A DNA stretch of 64,000 nt from Panulirus ornatus. Lineage: Eukaryota > Arthropoda > Malacostraca > Decapoda > Palinuridae. Positions 1 to 11,105 of the stretch are shown in pieces; position 1 is the stretch's first letter; each line of letters opens with the position of its first letter. The translations under genes were made by a program, and so were the position numbers. Below the pieces are notes generated by a model. The model was not told where the DNA came from. It ran no database searches and saw nothing but the letters and a program-made list of their open reading frames with translations. The stretch spans positions 20,910,052 through 20,974,051 of the forward strand of contig NC_092248.1 of NCBI RefSeq assembly GCF_036320965.1, in the 5' to 3' direction.

Positions 1-713
1 TAATTTAAGTCTGTCATGTTGAGTTGAGTAATAATGGATATATGAGCACACATTGGTGGGTTTTCTGTATATGCTAAACTTAAACTTGTTTCCTTGTCTA
101 TGGATCATGCAATCTAAAAATGGTAACATACCATTATTTTCATTTTCTACAGTAAATTTGATGGAAGGTACTAAATTGTTAAGTAAGGGGAGAAATATTT
201 GTAAATTTTCATTTGTTGGCCAAACACAAAGAACATCATCTACATACCTAAACCAAATTGCATTAGAAGGTAAGATATCCTTGAGTAATTTTGTTTCAAA
301 AAATTCCATATAAAGATTACATAGTACAGGTGACAGAATGCTACCCATTGCCATACCAAATTTTTGAGCATAATAATCTCCATCAATTTGAAATAAACAG
401 TCTTTTATACACAATTTTATCAGTTCAATGAAATTAGACTTTGAAACAGGTAAACGAATATCATCGAACACATCAAATAGATATTCTAAAAGGTCATCAA
501 CTGGAACTTTGGTGAAAAGTGAGGAAACATCAAAGCTAACTAGTTGAAATCAAAATTAACATTGATATTGTTTAGCTTGTTGACTAAATCTACATTGTTC
601 ATGATATTAGAATTTAATACCTTACCCACTAAAGGGCTTAATAAAGAAACTAACCATTTGACAATTTATATGTGATGGAGCCTACTGAACTCACTATAGG
701 TCCTGCTGGAAAA
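1..713 (-). mobile_element. Penelope-like element, reverse transcriptase fragment (decayed)
   Basis: Translating the minus strand gives a recognisable Penelope-type reverse transcriptase. In protein order: the KTHK segment near 714-740, SPLVGK near 620-640, FDVSSLFTKVP near 500-535, FGMAMGSILSPV near 325-360, the catalytic RYVDD box near 224-240, and LPFLDCMIHRQ near 92-125. The order and the YVDD-LPFLD spacing match Penelope-like elements rather than LINEs. The frame breaks near 545-560 (a frameshift or stop just before the FDVSS segment), so this copy is dead. It continues off the left edge, so any GIY-YIG endonuclease domain is outside the window. Identity as a Penelope-type RT is well supported; the subfamily is not determined. 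Confidence 0.8.
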
Positions 714-938
714 TTCTGTTTATGTGTTTTGATAAGTCCATACATATATGGCAATGAAGGGGAACAAAGATGACAAACTTTTGATAAGAGAAATGTTACC
801 TTTCAACAACAACTTCATTTCGAAATTCTGTTTATGTGTTTTGATAAGTCCATACATATATGGCAATGAAGGGGACAAAGATGACAAACTTTTGATGAGA
901 GAAATGTTACCATTCAACAACAACTTCATTTCGAAATG
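714..938 (-). repeat. 112-bp tandem duplication inside the Penelope-like element
   Basis: The sequence starting TTCTGTTTATGTG at 714 recurs at 826 with only a few differences (period 112 bp). Both copies encode the same [13 protein letters not shown] peptide on the minus strand, so an N-terminal RT segment is duplicated at the element's broken end. Confidence 0.85.
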
Positions 939-950
939 AAGTTGTTGTTG
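915..950. repeat. 36-bp perfect palindrome
   Basis: A perfect inverted repeat centred on TTCGAA, with arms running from CAACAACAACTTCATTT. It lies exactly where the Penelope-like sequence stops and the (CA)/(TA) microsatellite starts, consistent with a foldback event at the element end. Confidence 0.9.
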
Positions 951-951
951 A

Positions 952-1625
<674 letters not shown>

Positions 1626-2336
1626 CATGTGTGTGTGTGTGTGTTCTGGACACAGACCACAGACAGACACACCTTTGGTAGAGCCAGCCAGTAAGGCAGG
1701 ACTCATCCGTGTCCAGGGTGGTGTCGTCAGAGTATGAGGCTCTGTATCGACCACCAGCCAAGGTGCTTGTTGCCTGATGACGACACGTCAGCCTGGTCGA
1801 CCAGCACATCCACCTAATCCTATGATATTCCCCGGAGGCCTTTACTCTATACACTTCAGTAACTGAAACGTTGACCGCTGATCCCGTAGAGTTTGTACGT
1901 TTTTCATCTTCATAACAGGAAATATGAGTTATATTACTATGGTGAATTTAGTCTAAGGGATATCATCTCCTTTTCTCAGTTACATATAATCTAATCATCA
2001 TTATCTTTATCTTCTCTTTCCTCGTTATCTTCTAATTTTCTGTATCAATAAGCCATGACATGGTCCATTATAGATTTGAGGAAGAGAATGATGGAATGAT
2101 ATAATTTTAACAGTTACGCAGAAAGGTAAGTACAAATGGATGCATAAGAACACACCCTCAGAATCATATATGCATAATGATATACGCCAGACACACTCGA
2201 TCATCCATTTACATATTTCCACAGACATACGTAGGCTGGCTCAAGACCAGAGAAGCAATTATGTACATACCAACAGACATAGAGACACATACAAATGCAC
2301 ACACACGTAAACACGCTCATAATCGTGCTTTAATGT

Positions 2337-2391
<55 letters not shown>
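2337..2391. repeat. (CA)n microsatellite
   Basis: About 27 uninterrupted CA units. The sequence from 2392 to 3237 holds no gene or repeat that I can recognise. Confidence 0.98.
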
Positions 2392-2394
<3 letters not shown>

Positions 2395-3237
2395 CTGTGC
2401 GAAGACCATCCACACGAAGACTCACCGTTCTGATGACTCCTTCACTCCTTATACTGCGAAGTTGTGGAATTCTTTCCCTCGTCTTCTCATCTTCCCATAG
2501 CATATGTCACCTTTAAAATGTTAGATCGTCTAGCACCGTGGAGCTCTGAATAATTTTTTCATTCTTCGACTTCCCTTCACACTCACGGCCATGAATGAGT
2601 CATGTGTTTTCTCGTGCCTTGTTAGTGTCTGTGAAATATAACTAAGCGAGAACTAGAATGACAAGTTCAAAGTTTTGATAGAAGACGACTGAAATGCTCC
2701 CACACAAGAGACTGGAATGGAGAGGTTGGATGTGGTGTCTCCATATGTGATGGAGATATGTACAGGTGCGTCTGACAAGCCCAGCGACGTATTGCTAAGA
2801 ATAATGCAATTTGAGTGGATGTGGGCAAAAGTCGTACTCATTCTCAAGAGAGGAGAGAGAGAAACTGTGCTGAATGCTGGTCGATCTCTCTGACGTGTGT
2901 TATCAAAAAGCAGCTAGACGACTGCTAGTAACTGGGAAACTGTGAGGGAGAGAAATTGTTTTCATGAAAAATTAAGTCCCAAACGTCTATGAGTAGTGAG
3001 CACTGTTTGAGACCAAAGAAAAGGTTGTGTGGTGTGTGTGCGTTTCTGAAAACTGCGTCAAATAAGAGGTTGGTTAAGAAGTTGGATCTTCAAATAGGAA
3101 TAAAGAAGTAACTCTACGATAATGGCAAAATGTAAAAAAGGACGCAGGTCACAGGAGCAGTCTTGTAACAGGTTAGAGTCCTGAGGCCATCATGACTAAA
3201 GTATGCCCCCTACCCACATCACGGGCGTCATTTACCC

Positions 3238-3566
3238 CTAGGTTACGATACACTCTGTAGCAGGGACAGGATGCACTCCCTTGAAGCAGAGTTCTTTGAC
3301 GAGCTTGTACTTATTCTCGTCAACTGACGATGACACACCCTCGCCAAAGTGACTCTGTACTTGCGAAATAATCTCAAGCAGGTGGAGTCCGTCCACTTTA
3401 AATCTTCGTCCACGTCTGCAGAACTCCTCATCTATGTGGAGGAGGATGCTGGTCGTAGAGTCGAGGATCAACCAGCAGATCATGAGTGGATTACTGCCTT
3501 GAGGTAAACCGGTGATGACGTCACGGTTGGGGGGTTGAAAAACCAGAGTCCTGTGGCTGTTGATTG
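3238..3566 (-). CDS. Unidentified open frame, possible exon or gene fragment
   Basis: On the minus strand a frame stays open for about 109 codons, from just after an in-frame TAA near 3570 to a TAG at 3238-3240. Composition is protein-like (balanced, with GLPQGSNPL, LLHIDEEFCRRGRRF and ELCFKGVHPVPATE), unlike the low-complexity frames elsewhere. An internal ATG lies at 3481-3483. No clean splice acceptor is visible at the upstream end. I do not recognise the family; it could be a terminal exon, a decayed transposon ORF, or chance. Confidence 0.3.
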
Positions 3567-4300
3567 GTTATGCTGTGACGCTCCTCCGACTGATGACGTC
3601 AGCCAGTTGAGTCACCACAACGACCCGTCTGATGACGCAGTTGGATATTCGCATTCACAGACGTCATCCCTCGTACCCGCAGTCTGCTCCTGGGCGTTGG
3701 TGTGTGTGTTTACTGTTTGGTGTTGGTACGCTATACATACTGTGTCCTCGTTCCCTTGTTCTATGGTCACCCGTTCTAATGTCTTCCTCCGTTGGAGGGC
3801 AACATTCTTTGTCGGTCAGTGACTCGAGAAGATCCCTTTGACCTTACGTACATCAGTTCGGTCAAGTATCAGTAATTTTGTGGGTATAGCGAAGATGGCC
3901 TTTGAATGCCAGCCATAACGAGTGTGTAGTGAAGAAGCGTTAGTTTGGCTGAGGTGAATTTAGTGTATCGATGGTGTAGTGATGACGGGTCAAGTAGGAA
4001 CTCTCTCTTTAATCACCGTGATGACGCTCCACAAAGCGGTGGGAAACGTAACCTACTGCATTTGGTAAAGATCGCTGGCGTTTCTCTTGTCTCCATTACC
4101 ATGTCAGAGACGCGCCATCTGGCCAAGCAAGCAGGTAAGGCCTCCCTGTGCTCAGTAAGCCGCCAAGCAGCATAAAATAGGAGTTGCTGAACTGAAGGAC
4201 CGTAGCGACGTGACGTCATGAGAAGGCGGAGCCTAAGAACAAGGACTTCAGGTTTATGGTCCTTTCAGAGCTCCTCCCACTGATGACGACGTCACGTCGC
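3510..4300. promoter_or_regulatory. Cluster of CRE-type TGACGTCA sites
   Basis: Three perfect palindromic TGACGTCA octamers (3516-3523, 3594-3601, 4211-4218), a near match around 4287-4294 and several TGATGACG half-sites lie in under 800 bp. An inverted CCAAT box (TTGATTGGTTA, 3560-3570) and an AAGATGGC motif near 3892 are also present. The combination resembles a TATA-less promoter, but no downstream gene is identified and part of the signal overlaps an interspersed repeat, so promoter function is inference only. Confidence 0.3.
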
Positions 4301-4530
4301 CCTGGACCGTCAGCCTAGCAACGCCCTCTTATGTTCTGTTGTCTGGCGGCTCATGAGTCCACGGAGGCAATACTGCTGCTGGCTGGCTCAGCTGTATGGG
4401 GCGCCTGTTTTTGTTTCTTTCTTCTTTTTGTAGGAAATCCATCATATGTTATCATCATAACCCTGTGATTAAAATGCTCCTGAGAAACATCACTGGAGTC
4501 TATTCTTCACTCGGGTAATGTGATAATGAG
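4125..4530 (+). repeat. Old dispersed repeat, copy 1
   Basis: Shares a series of collinear blocks with 5575-5925: CAGTAAGGCCTCC-like start, a TGACGACxxxACGTCGCCC block, a CAACxCCTCTxATGTT block, and a GTAGGAxATCCATCAT block followed by a GATxAAAATG block. Divergence is high. It may be an old interspersed element or an ancient local duplication. Confidence 0.6.
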
Positions 4531-4654
4531 ATAGACATAACTGGTGACTTTACTGTGGGATATGAGTGTGGCATTACTGACACATAGACAGACACCTGTA
4601 GATACGTCACCTTCACACAGCATAGAGACCCAAGTGGACAACTGTCATGACGTT

Positions 4655-4762
4655 AACAAGATGATGATAATGATGATGATGGTTATGATAATGATGATGA
4701 TAATGAAGTAAAGAAGAATATGATACTGATGATGATGATGATAGTGATGATGATGATGAATT

Positions 4763-4801
<39 letters not shown>

Positions 4802-4880
4802 GTGATGATACTAATGACGATGATGATGATGATGAAGTAAAGAAGAAAAAGAAAGATAATAATAATAATAAGAATCAGAA
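4655..4880. repeat. (GAT)n/(GATGAT)n trinucleotide repeat with A-rich end
   Basis: Imperfect GAT repeats, purest at 4760-4802, passing into AAGAAA and AATAAT runs. Poly-Asp and poly-Ile frames across it are artefacts. Confidence 0.95.
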
Positions 4881-5090
4881 ATACTTGAAGAAAAGAAGAG
4901 GGAGTAGTTGAACAAGTGTACGTACAATTGAACAATGTTCAACGTTATATCACATGACATAGTGAGGAACCTTGAGAACTGGTCACTCTCACCACTAGTG
5001 AGACGATGTGGACCTGAACATCCCCTCATGCGCCAACATCGTTCAACATTTATTACCTACATTCCATACCATTTCATCACTTTCATCTTT

Positions 5091-5092
<2 letters not shown>

Positions 5093-5170
<78 letters not shown>

Positions 5171-5172
5171 AA

Positions 5173-5263
<91 letters not shown>

Positions 5264-5292
5264 AGGAAGTGAGGGAGAGAGAGAGAGAGAGG
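5093..5292. repeat. (GA)n microsatellite with internal higher-order copies
   Basis: About 200 bp of GA, interrupted twice by the same GGGAGGAAGTGAGGGA variant (near 5165 and 5258), so a roughly 95-bp segment has itself been duplicated. Confidence 0.97.
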
Positions 5293-5574
5293 CTTTTTTG
5301 GGGAAAGCAATTAATATAAAGTTATTTCGTAAGTATGCATGAATTACCACTGTTTTTGTCTTTTTTCCTATTCTTCTCCTCCACTATCACCATCTTCTGC
5401 CTTACAGTTCCCCTTAGAAATCCATTTATCAATATGCAGCTATAAAATCACCAGTTCTGTCTATTTCATTATGAAAATTAACCGTATGAAGAATACACCG
5501 TAGTTATTTTTCTCATAAGCATTTACATCTCTTGCCTGTGATATGATGGACATTCTACATAACAGAGACACATA

Positions 5575-5925
5575 CCATTTGTGTGAGCCAGCCAGTAAGG
5601 CCTCCGTGGTGTCTTTAGCTTCCAACCAGCAAAACATAAGAAGGTGACGTGACATAATCAGTGGGATGGGGCTCTGAAAAAAACATCAGACTTAGTGATT
5701 GTTTCCAGGCTCTGCTCTCTTATGACGACACGTCGCCCAGGATCGTCAGCACAGCAACCCTCTCATGTTGTGCTGGTTGACGGCTTATAAGCACACGGGG
5801 AGGCTCACCCAAATGACGGGGTTAGTGTGTAGGATATCCATCATATTTATCATAAGCATATGATCAAAATGTTCATCAGAAACTGTAGTCTGTTCAACAT
5901 TTGCTTACTCTGAATTTCAAAAAGA
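5575..5925 (+). repeat. Old dispersed repeat, copy 2
   Basis: Collinear, diverged counterpart of 4125-4530, with the same block order (CAGTAAGGCCTCCGTGG; ATGACGACACGTCGCCC; GTAGGATATCCATCAT). No coding potential seen. Confidence 0.6.
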
Positions 5926-5939
5926 CAAAAATTGAGGAC

Positions 5940-5942
<3 letters not shown>

Positions 5943-5989
<47 letters not shown>
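5943..5989. repeat. (TA)n microsatellite
   Basis: Pure TA run that directly borders the left arm of the palindromic tRNA-like element. Confidence 0.98.
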
Positions 5990-5991
<2 letters not shown>

Positions 5992-6459
5992 TACAAACCT
6001 CCAACAGCCAGGATCGAACCTGGGACCCCTTGTGCAAGAGGCAGGCATGCTAACCGCTAGGCTACGGGACTGTATAATAGGAAACAACTATTCGAAATAC
6101 TAAGTACTCGAATGCCCTTCGTCTCACATTGGTGAGCAACGGGGTCTATCGGTTGTTTCCGAACAGAAAACATAGCCAGCTGTTCTATGAAGGTGCGCGT
6201 TCATATACACTTTATTCGTATTCATATAACTCCGCGTTGTACAGTCAGGTTCGGTAAAACGCTATCAGCTGGCTATGTGTTCTGTTCGGAAACAACCGAT
6301 AGACCCCGTTGCTCACCATAGTGAGACGAAGGGTATTCGAGTACTTAGTATTTCGAATAGTTGTTTCCTATTATACAGTCCCGTAGCCTAGCGGTTAGCA
6401 TGCCTGCCTCTTGCACAAGGGGTCCCAGGTTCGATCCTGGCTGTTGGAGGTTTGTATGT
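5989..6459. mobile_element. Palindromic element with tRNA-derived arms (locus 1)
   Basis: Left arm 5989-6181 and right arm 6267-6459 are near-perfect inverted copies around an 85-bp spacer. Each arm ends outward in a tRNA-like segment: A-box-like TAGCCTAGCGGTTAGC and B-box-like GGTTCGATCC (plus-strand copy about 6378-6450; minus-strand copy about 6003-6073). The ends GGAGGTTTGTATG run into TTCTATGAAxGTGCGCGTTC and then (TA)n. A tRNA-scanner might flag these, but the acceptor ends do not pair, so they are tRNA-derived repeats, not tRNA genes. Related palindromes lie at 39.1 and 55.3 kb. Confidence 0.8.
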
Positions 6460-6494
6460 TCTATGAATGTGCGCGTTCATATACACTTTATTCG

Positions 6495-6495
<1 letters not shown>

Positions 6496-6524
<29 letters not shown>
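6496..6524. repeat. Short (TA)n tract
   Basis: TA run between the palindromic element and the next SINE. Confidence 0.95.
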
Positions 6525-6526
<2 letters not shown>

Positions 6527-6527
6527 T

Positions 6528-7004
<477 letters not shown>

Positions 7005-7194
7005 ATACTTTGTCGCTGTCTCCCGCGTTTGCGAGGTAGCGCAAGGAAACAGACGAAAGAAATGGCCCAACCCCCCCCCCCCCCATACACATGTACATAC
7101 ACACGTCCACACACGCAAATATACATACCTACACAGCTTTCCATGGTTTACCCCAGACGCTTCACATGCCTTGATTCACTCCACTGACAGCACG

Positions 7195-9337
7195 TCAACC
7201 CCTGTATACCACATCGCTCCAATTCACTCTATTCCTTGCCCTCCTTACACCCTCCTGCATGTTCAGGCCCCGATCACACAAAATCTTTTTCACTCCATCT
7301 TTCCACCTCCAATTTGGTCTCCCTCTTCTCCTCGTTCCCTCCACCTCCGACACATATATCCTCTTGGTCAATCTTTCCTCACTCATTCTCTCCATGTGCC
7401 CAAACCATTTCAAAACACCCTCTTCTGCTCTCTCAACCACGCTCTTTTTATTTCCACACATCTCTCTTACCCTTACGTTACTTACTCGATCAAACCACCT
7501 CACACCACACATTGTCCTCAAACATCTCATTTCCAGCACATCCATCCTCCTGCGCACAACTCTATCCATAGCCCACGCCTCGCAACCATACAACATTGTT
7601 GGAACCACTATTCCTTCAAACATACCCATTTTTGCTTTCCGAGATAATGTTCTCGACTTCCACACATTTTTCAAGGCTCCCAAAATTTTCGCCCCCTCCC
7701 CCACCCTATGATCCACTTCCGCTTCCATGGTTCCATCCGCTGACAGATCCACTCCCAGATATCTAAAACACTTCACTTCCTCCAGTTTTTCTCCATTCAA
7801 ACTCACCTCCCAATTGACTTGACCCTCAACCCTACTGTACCTAATAACCTTGCTCTTATTCACATTTACTCTTAACTTTCTTCTTCCACACACTTTACCA
7901 AACTCAGTCACCAGCTTCTGCAGTTTCTCACATGAATCAGCCACCAGCGCTGTATCATCAGCGAACAACAACTGACTCACTTCCCAAGCTCTCTCATCCC
8001 CAACAGACTTCATACTTGCCCCTCTTTCTAAAACTCTTGCATTTACCTCCCTAACAACCCCATCCATAAACAAATTAAACAACCATGGAGACATCACACA
8101 CCCCTGCCGCAAACCTACATTCACTGAGAACCAATCACTTTCCTCTCTTCCTACACGTACACATGCCTTACATCCTCGATAAAAACTTTTCACTGCTTCT
8201 AACAACTTGCCTCCCACACCATATATTCTTACTACCTTCCACAGAGCATCTCTATCAACTCTATCATATGCCTTCTCCAGATCCATAAATGCTACATACA
8301 AATCCATTTGCTTTTCTAAGTATTTCTCACATACATTCTTCAAAGCAAACACCTGATCCACACATCCTCTACCACTTCTGAAACCGCACTGCTCTTCCCC
8401 AATCTGATGCTCTGTACATGCCTTCACCCTCTCAATCAATACCGTCCCATATAATTTACCAGGAATACTCAACAAACTTATACCTCTGTAATTTGAGCAC
8501 TCACTCTTATCCCCTTTGCCTTTGTACAATGGCACTATGCACGCATTCCGCCAATCCTCAGGCACCTCACCATGAGTCATACATACATTAAATAACCTTA
8601 CCAACCAGTCAACAATACAGTCACCCCCTTTTTTAATAAATTCCACTGCAATACCATCCAAACCTGCTGCCTTGCCGGCTTTCATCTTCCGCAAAGCTTT
8701 TACTACCTCTTCTCTGTTTACCAAATCATTTTCCCTAACCCTCTCACTTTGCACACCACCTCGACCAAAACACCCTATATCTGCCACTCTGTCATCAGAC
8801 ACATTCAACAAACCTTCAAAATACTCATTCCATCTCCTTCTCACATCACCACTACTTGTTATCACCTCCCCATTTACGCCCTTCACTGAAGTTCCCATTT
8901 GCTCCCTTGTCTTACGCACCCTATTTACCTCCTTCCAGAACATCTTTTTATTCTCCCTAAAATTTACTGATAGTCTCTCACCCCAACTCTCATTTGCCCT
9001 TTTTTTCACCTCTTGCACCTTTCTCTTGATCTCCTGTCTCTTTCTTTTATACTTCCCCCACTCAATTGCATTTTTTCCCTGCAAAAATCGTCCAAATGCC
9101 TCTCTCTTCTCTTTCACTAATACTCTTACTTCTTCATCCCACCACTCACTACCCTTTCTAAACAGCCCACCTCCCACTCTTCTCATGCCACAAGCATCTT
9201 TTGCGCAATCCATCACTGATTCCCTAAATACATCCCATTCCTCCCCCACTCCCCTTACTTCCATTGTTCTCACCTTTTTCCATTCTGTACACAGTCTCTC
9301 CTGGTACTTCCCCACACAGGTCTCCTGTGTGGGGAAG
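7195..9337 (-). CDS. LINE reverse transcriptase (endonuclease domain missing)
   Basis: Uninterrupted frame of about 714 codons; the frame continues further upstream only through (TA)n, so the true start has been lost by 5' truncation. Order of motifs: a Lys/Arg-rich linker, [44 protein letters not shown], motif [13 protein letters not shown] (about 8257-8290), motif [17 protein letters not shown], motif [11 protein letters not shown] (about 7945-7971), [17 protein letters not shown], and a C-terminal [11 protein letters not shown] region. All catalytic Asp residues are present. It would make cDNA from the LINE RNA at a nicked target, but cannot nick the target itself without the endonuclease. 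The long intact frame suggests recent activity of the family. Confidence 0.85.
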
Positions 9338-9340
9338 TAC

Positions 9341-9342
<2 letters not shown>
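9302..9342. repeat. 19-bp inverted duplication at the LINE 5' junction
   Basis: TGGTACTTCCCCACACAGG (9302-9320) is followed, after TCT, by its exact reverse complement (9324-9342), then (TA)n. Both arms derive from LINE sequence, consistent with snap-back synthesis when the 5' end was resolved. Confidence 0.9.
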
Positions 9343-9426
<84 letters not shown>

Positions 9427-9432
9427 TATATT
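9343..9432. repeat. (TA)n microsatellite
   Basis: About 78 bp of TA between two head-to-tail minus-strand LINE copies, ending in a short TTTTCTTTTTTT run that is the poly(A) of the next copy. Confidence 0.97.
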
Positions 9433-10731
9433 TTCTTTTTTTGCTTTGTCGCTGTCTCCCGCGTTTGCGAGGTAGCGCAAGGAAACAGACGAAAGAAATG
9501 GCCCAACCCACCCCCATACACATGCATATACATACGTCCACACACGCAAATATACATACCTACACAGCTTTCCATGGTTTACCCCAGACGCTTCACATGC
9601 CCTGATTCAATCCACTGACAGCACATCAACACCGGTATACCACATCGATCCAATTCACTCTATTCCTTGCCCTCCTTTCACCCTCCTGCATGTTCAGGCC
9701 CCGATCACACAAAATCTTTTTCACTCCATCTTTCCACCTCCAATTTGGTCTCCCACTTCTCGTTCCCTCCACCTCCGACACATATATCCTCTTGGTCAAT
9801 CTTTCTTCACTCATTCTCTCCATGTGCCCAAACCATTTCAAAACACCCTCTTCTGCTCTCTCAACCACGCTCTTTTTATTTCCACACATCTCTCTTACCC
9901 TTACGTTACTTACTCGATCAAACCACCTCACACCACACATTGTCCTCAAACATCTCATTTCCAGCACATCCATCCTCCTGCGCACAACTCTATCTATAGC
10001 CCACGCCTCGCAACCATACAACATTGTTGGAACCACTATTCCTTCAAACATACCCATTTTTGCTTTCCGAGATAATGTTCTCGACTTCCACACATTCTTC
10101 AAGGCTCCCAGAATTTTCGCCCCCTCCCCCACCATATGATCCACTTCTGCTTCCATGGTTCCATCCGCTGCCAGAGCCACTCCCAGATATCTAAAACACT
10201 TTACTTCCTCCAGTTTTTCTCCATTCAAACTTACCTCCCAATTGACTTGACCCTCAACTCTACTGTACCTAATAACCTTGCTCTTATTCACATTTATTCT
10301 TAACTTTCTTCTTTCACACACTTTACCAAACTCAGTCACCAGCTTCTGCAGTTTCTCACATGAATCAGCCACCAGCGCTGTATCATCAGCAAACAACAAC
10401 TGACTCACTTCCCAAGCTCTCTCATCCCCAACAGACTTCATACTTGCCCCTCTTTCCAAAACTCTTGCATTCACCTCCCTAACAACCCCATCCATAAACA
10501 AATTAAACAACCATGGAGACATCACACACCCCTGCCGCAAACCTACATTCACTGAGAACCAATCACTTTCCTCTCTTCCTACACGTACACATGCCTTACA
10601 TCCTCGATAAACACTTTTCACTGCTTCTAACAACTTGCCTCCCACACCATATATTCTTACTACCTTCCACAGAGCATCTCTATCAACTCTATCATATGCC
10701 TTCTCCAGATCCATAAACGCTATATACAAAT

Positions 10732-10737
<6 letters not shown>
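9433..10737 (-). mobile_element. LINE A copy, 5'-truncated in the RT domain
   Basis: 3' tail 9440-9600, then RT coding to 10735. Truncated just upstream of motif A, where the sequence passes straight from the [15 protein letters not shown] codons into (TA)n. About 95 percent or more alike by eye to the copy at 7.0-9.3 kb. Confidence 0.9.
9626..10735 (-). CDS. LINE reverse transcriptase, C-terminal two thirds
   Basis: Open frame of 369 codons starting at the Met before motif A ([15 protein letters not shown]) and running through motif B ([11 protein letters not shown]), motif C ([11 protein letters not shown]), [15 protein letters not shown] and the GRPNWRW C-terminus. No stops. The start is an internal Met at the truncation, not a natural start. 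Not expected to be functional alone because palm/finger segments upstream of motif A are missing. Confidence 0.75.

Positions 10738-10766
<29 letters not shown>
10734..10766. repeat. (TA)n tract
   Basis: Short TA run between the LINE 5' junction and the SINE tail. Confidence 0.95.

Positions 10767-11105
<339 letters not shown>

Noticed and set aside
5083..5350. Arg-Glu and Ser-Leu repeat proteins
   Set aside because: Artefacts of the (GA)n tract.
6378..6450. tRNA gene
   Set aside because: A and B boxes are present but the acceptor ends do not pair and the copy is half of a palindromic repeat found at several loci.
7236..7711. Plus-strand Ser/Pro/His-rich frames across LINE copies (also at 9.7, 24.3, 31.0, 56.0, 57.7, 60.1 and 63.1 kb)
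   Set aside because: Antisense shadows of the LINE reverse transcriptase; they recur at every copy with the RT in the other strand.
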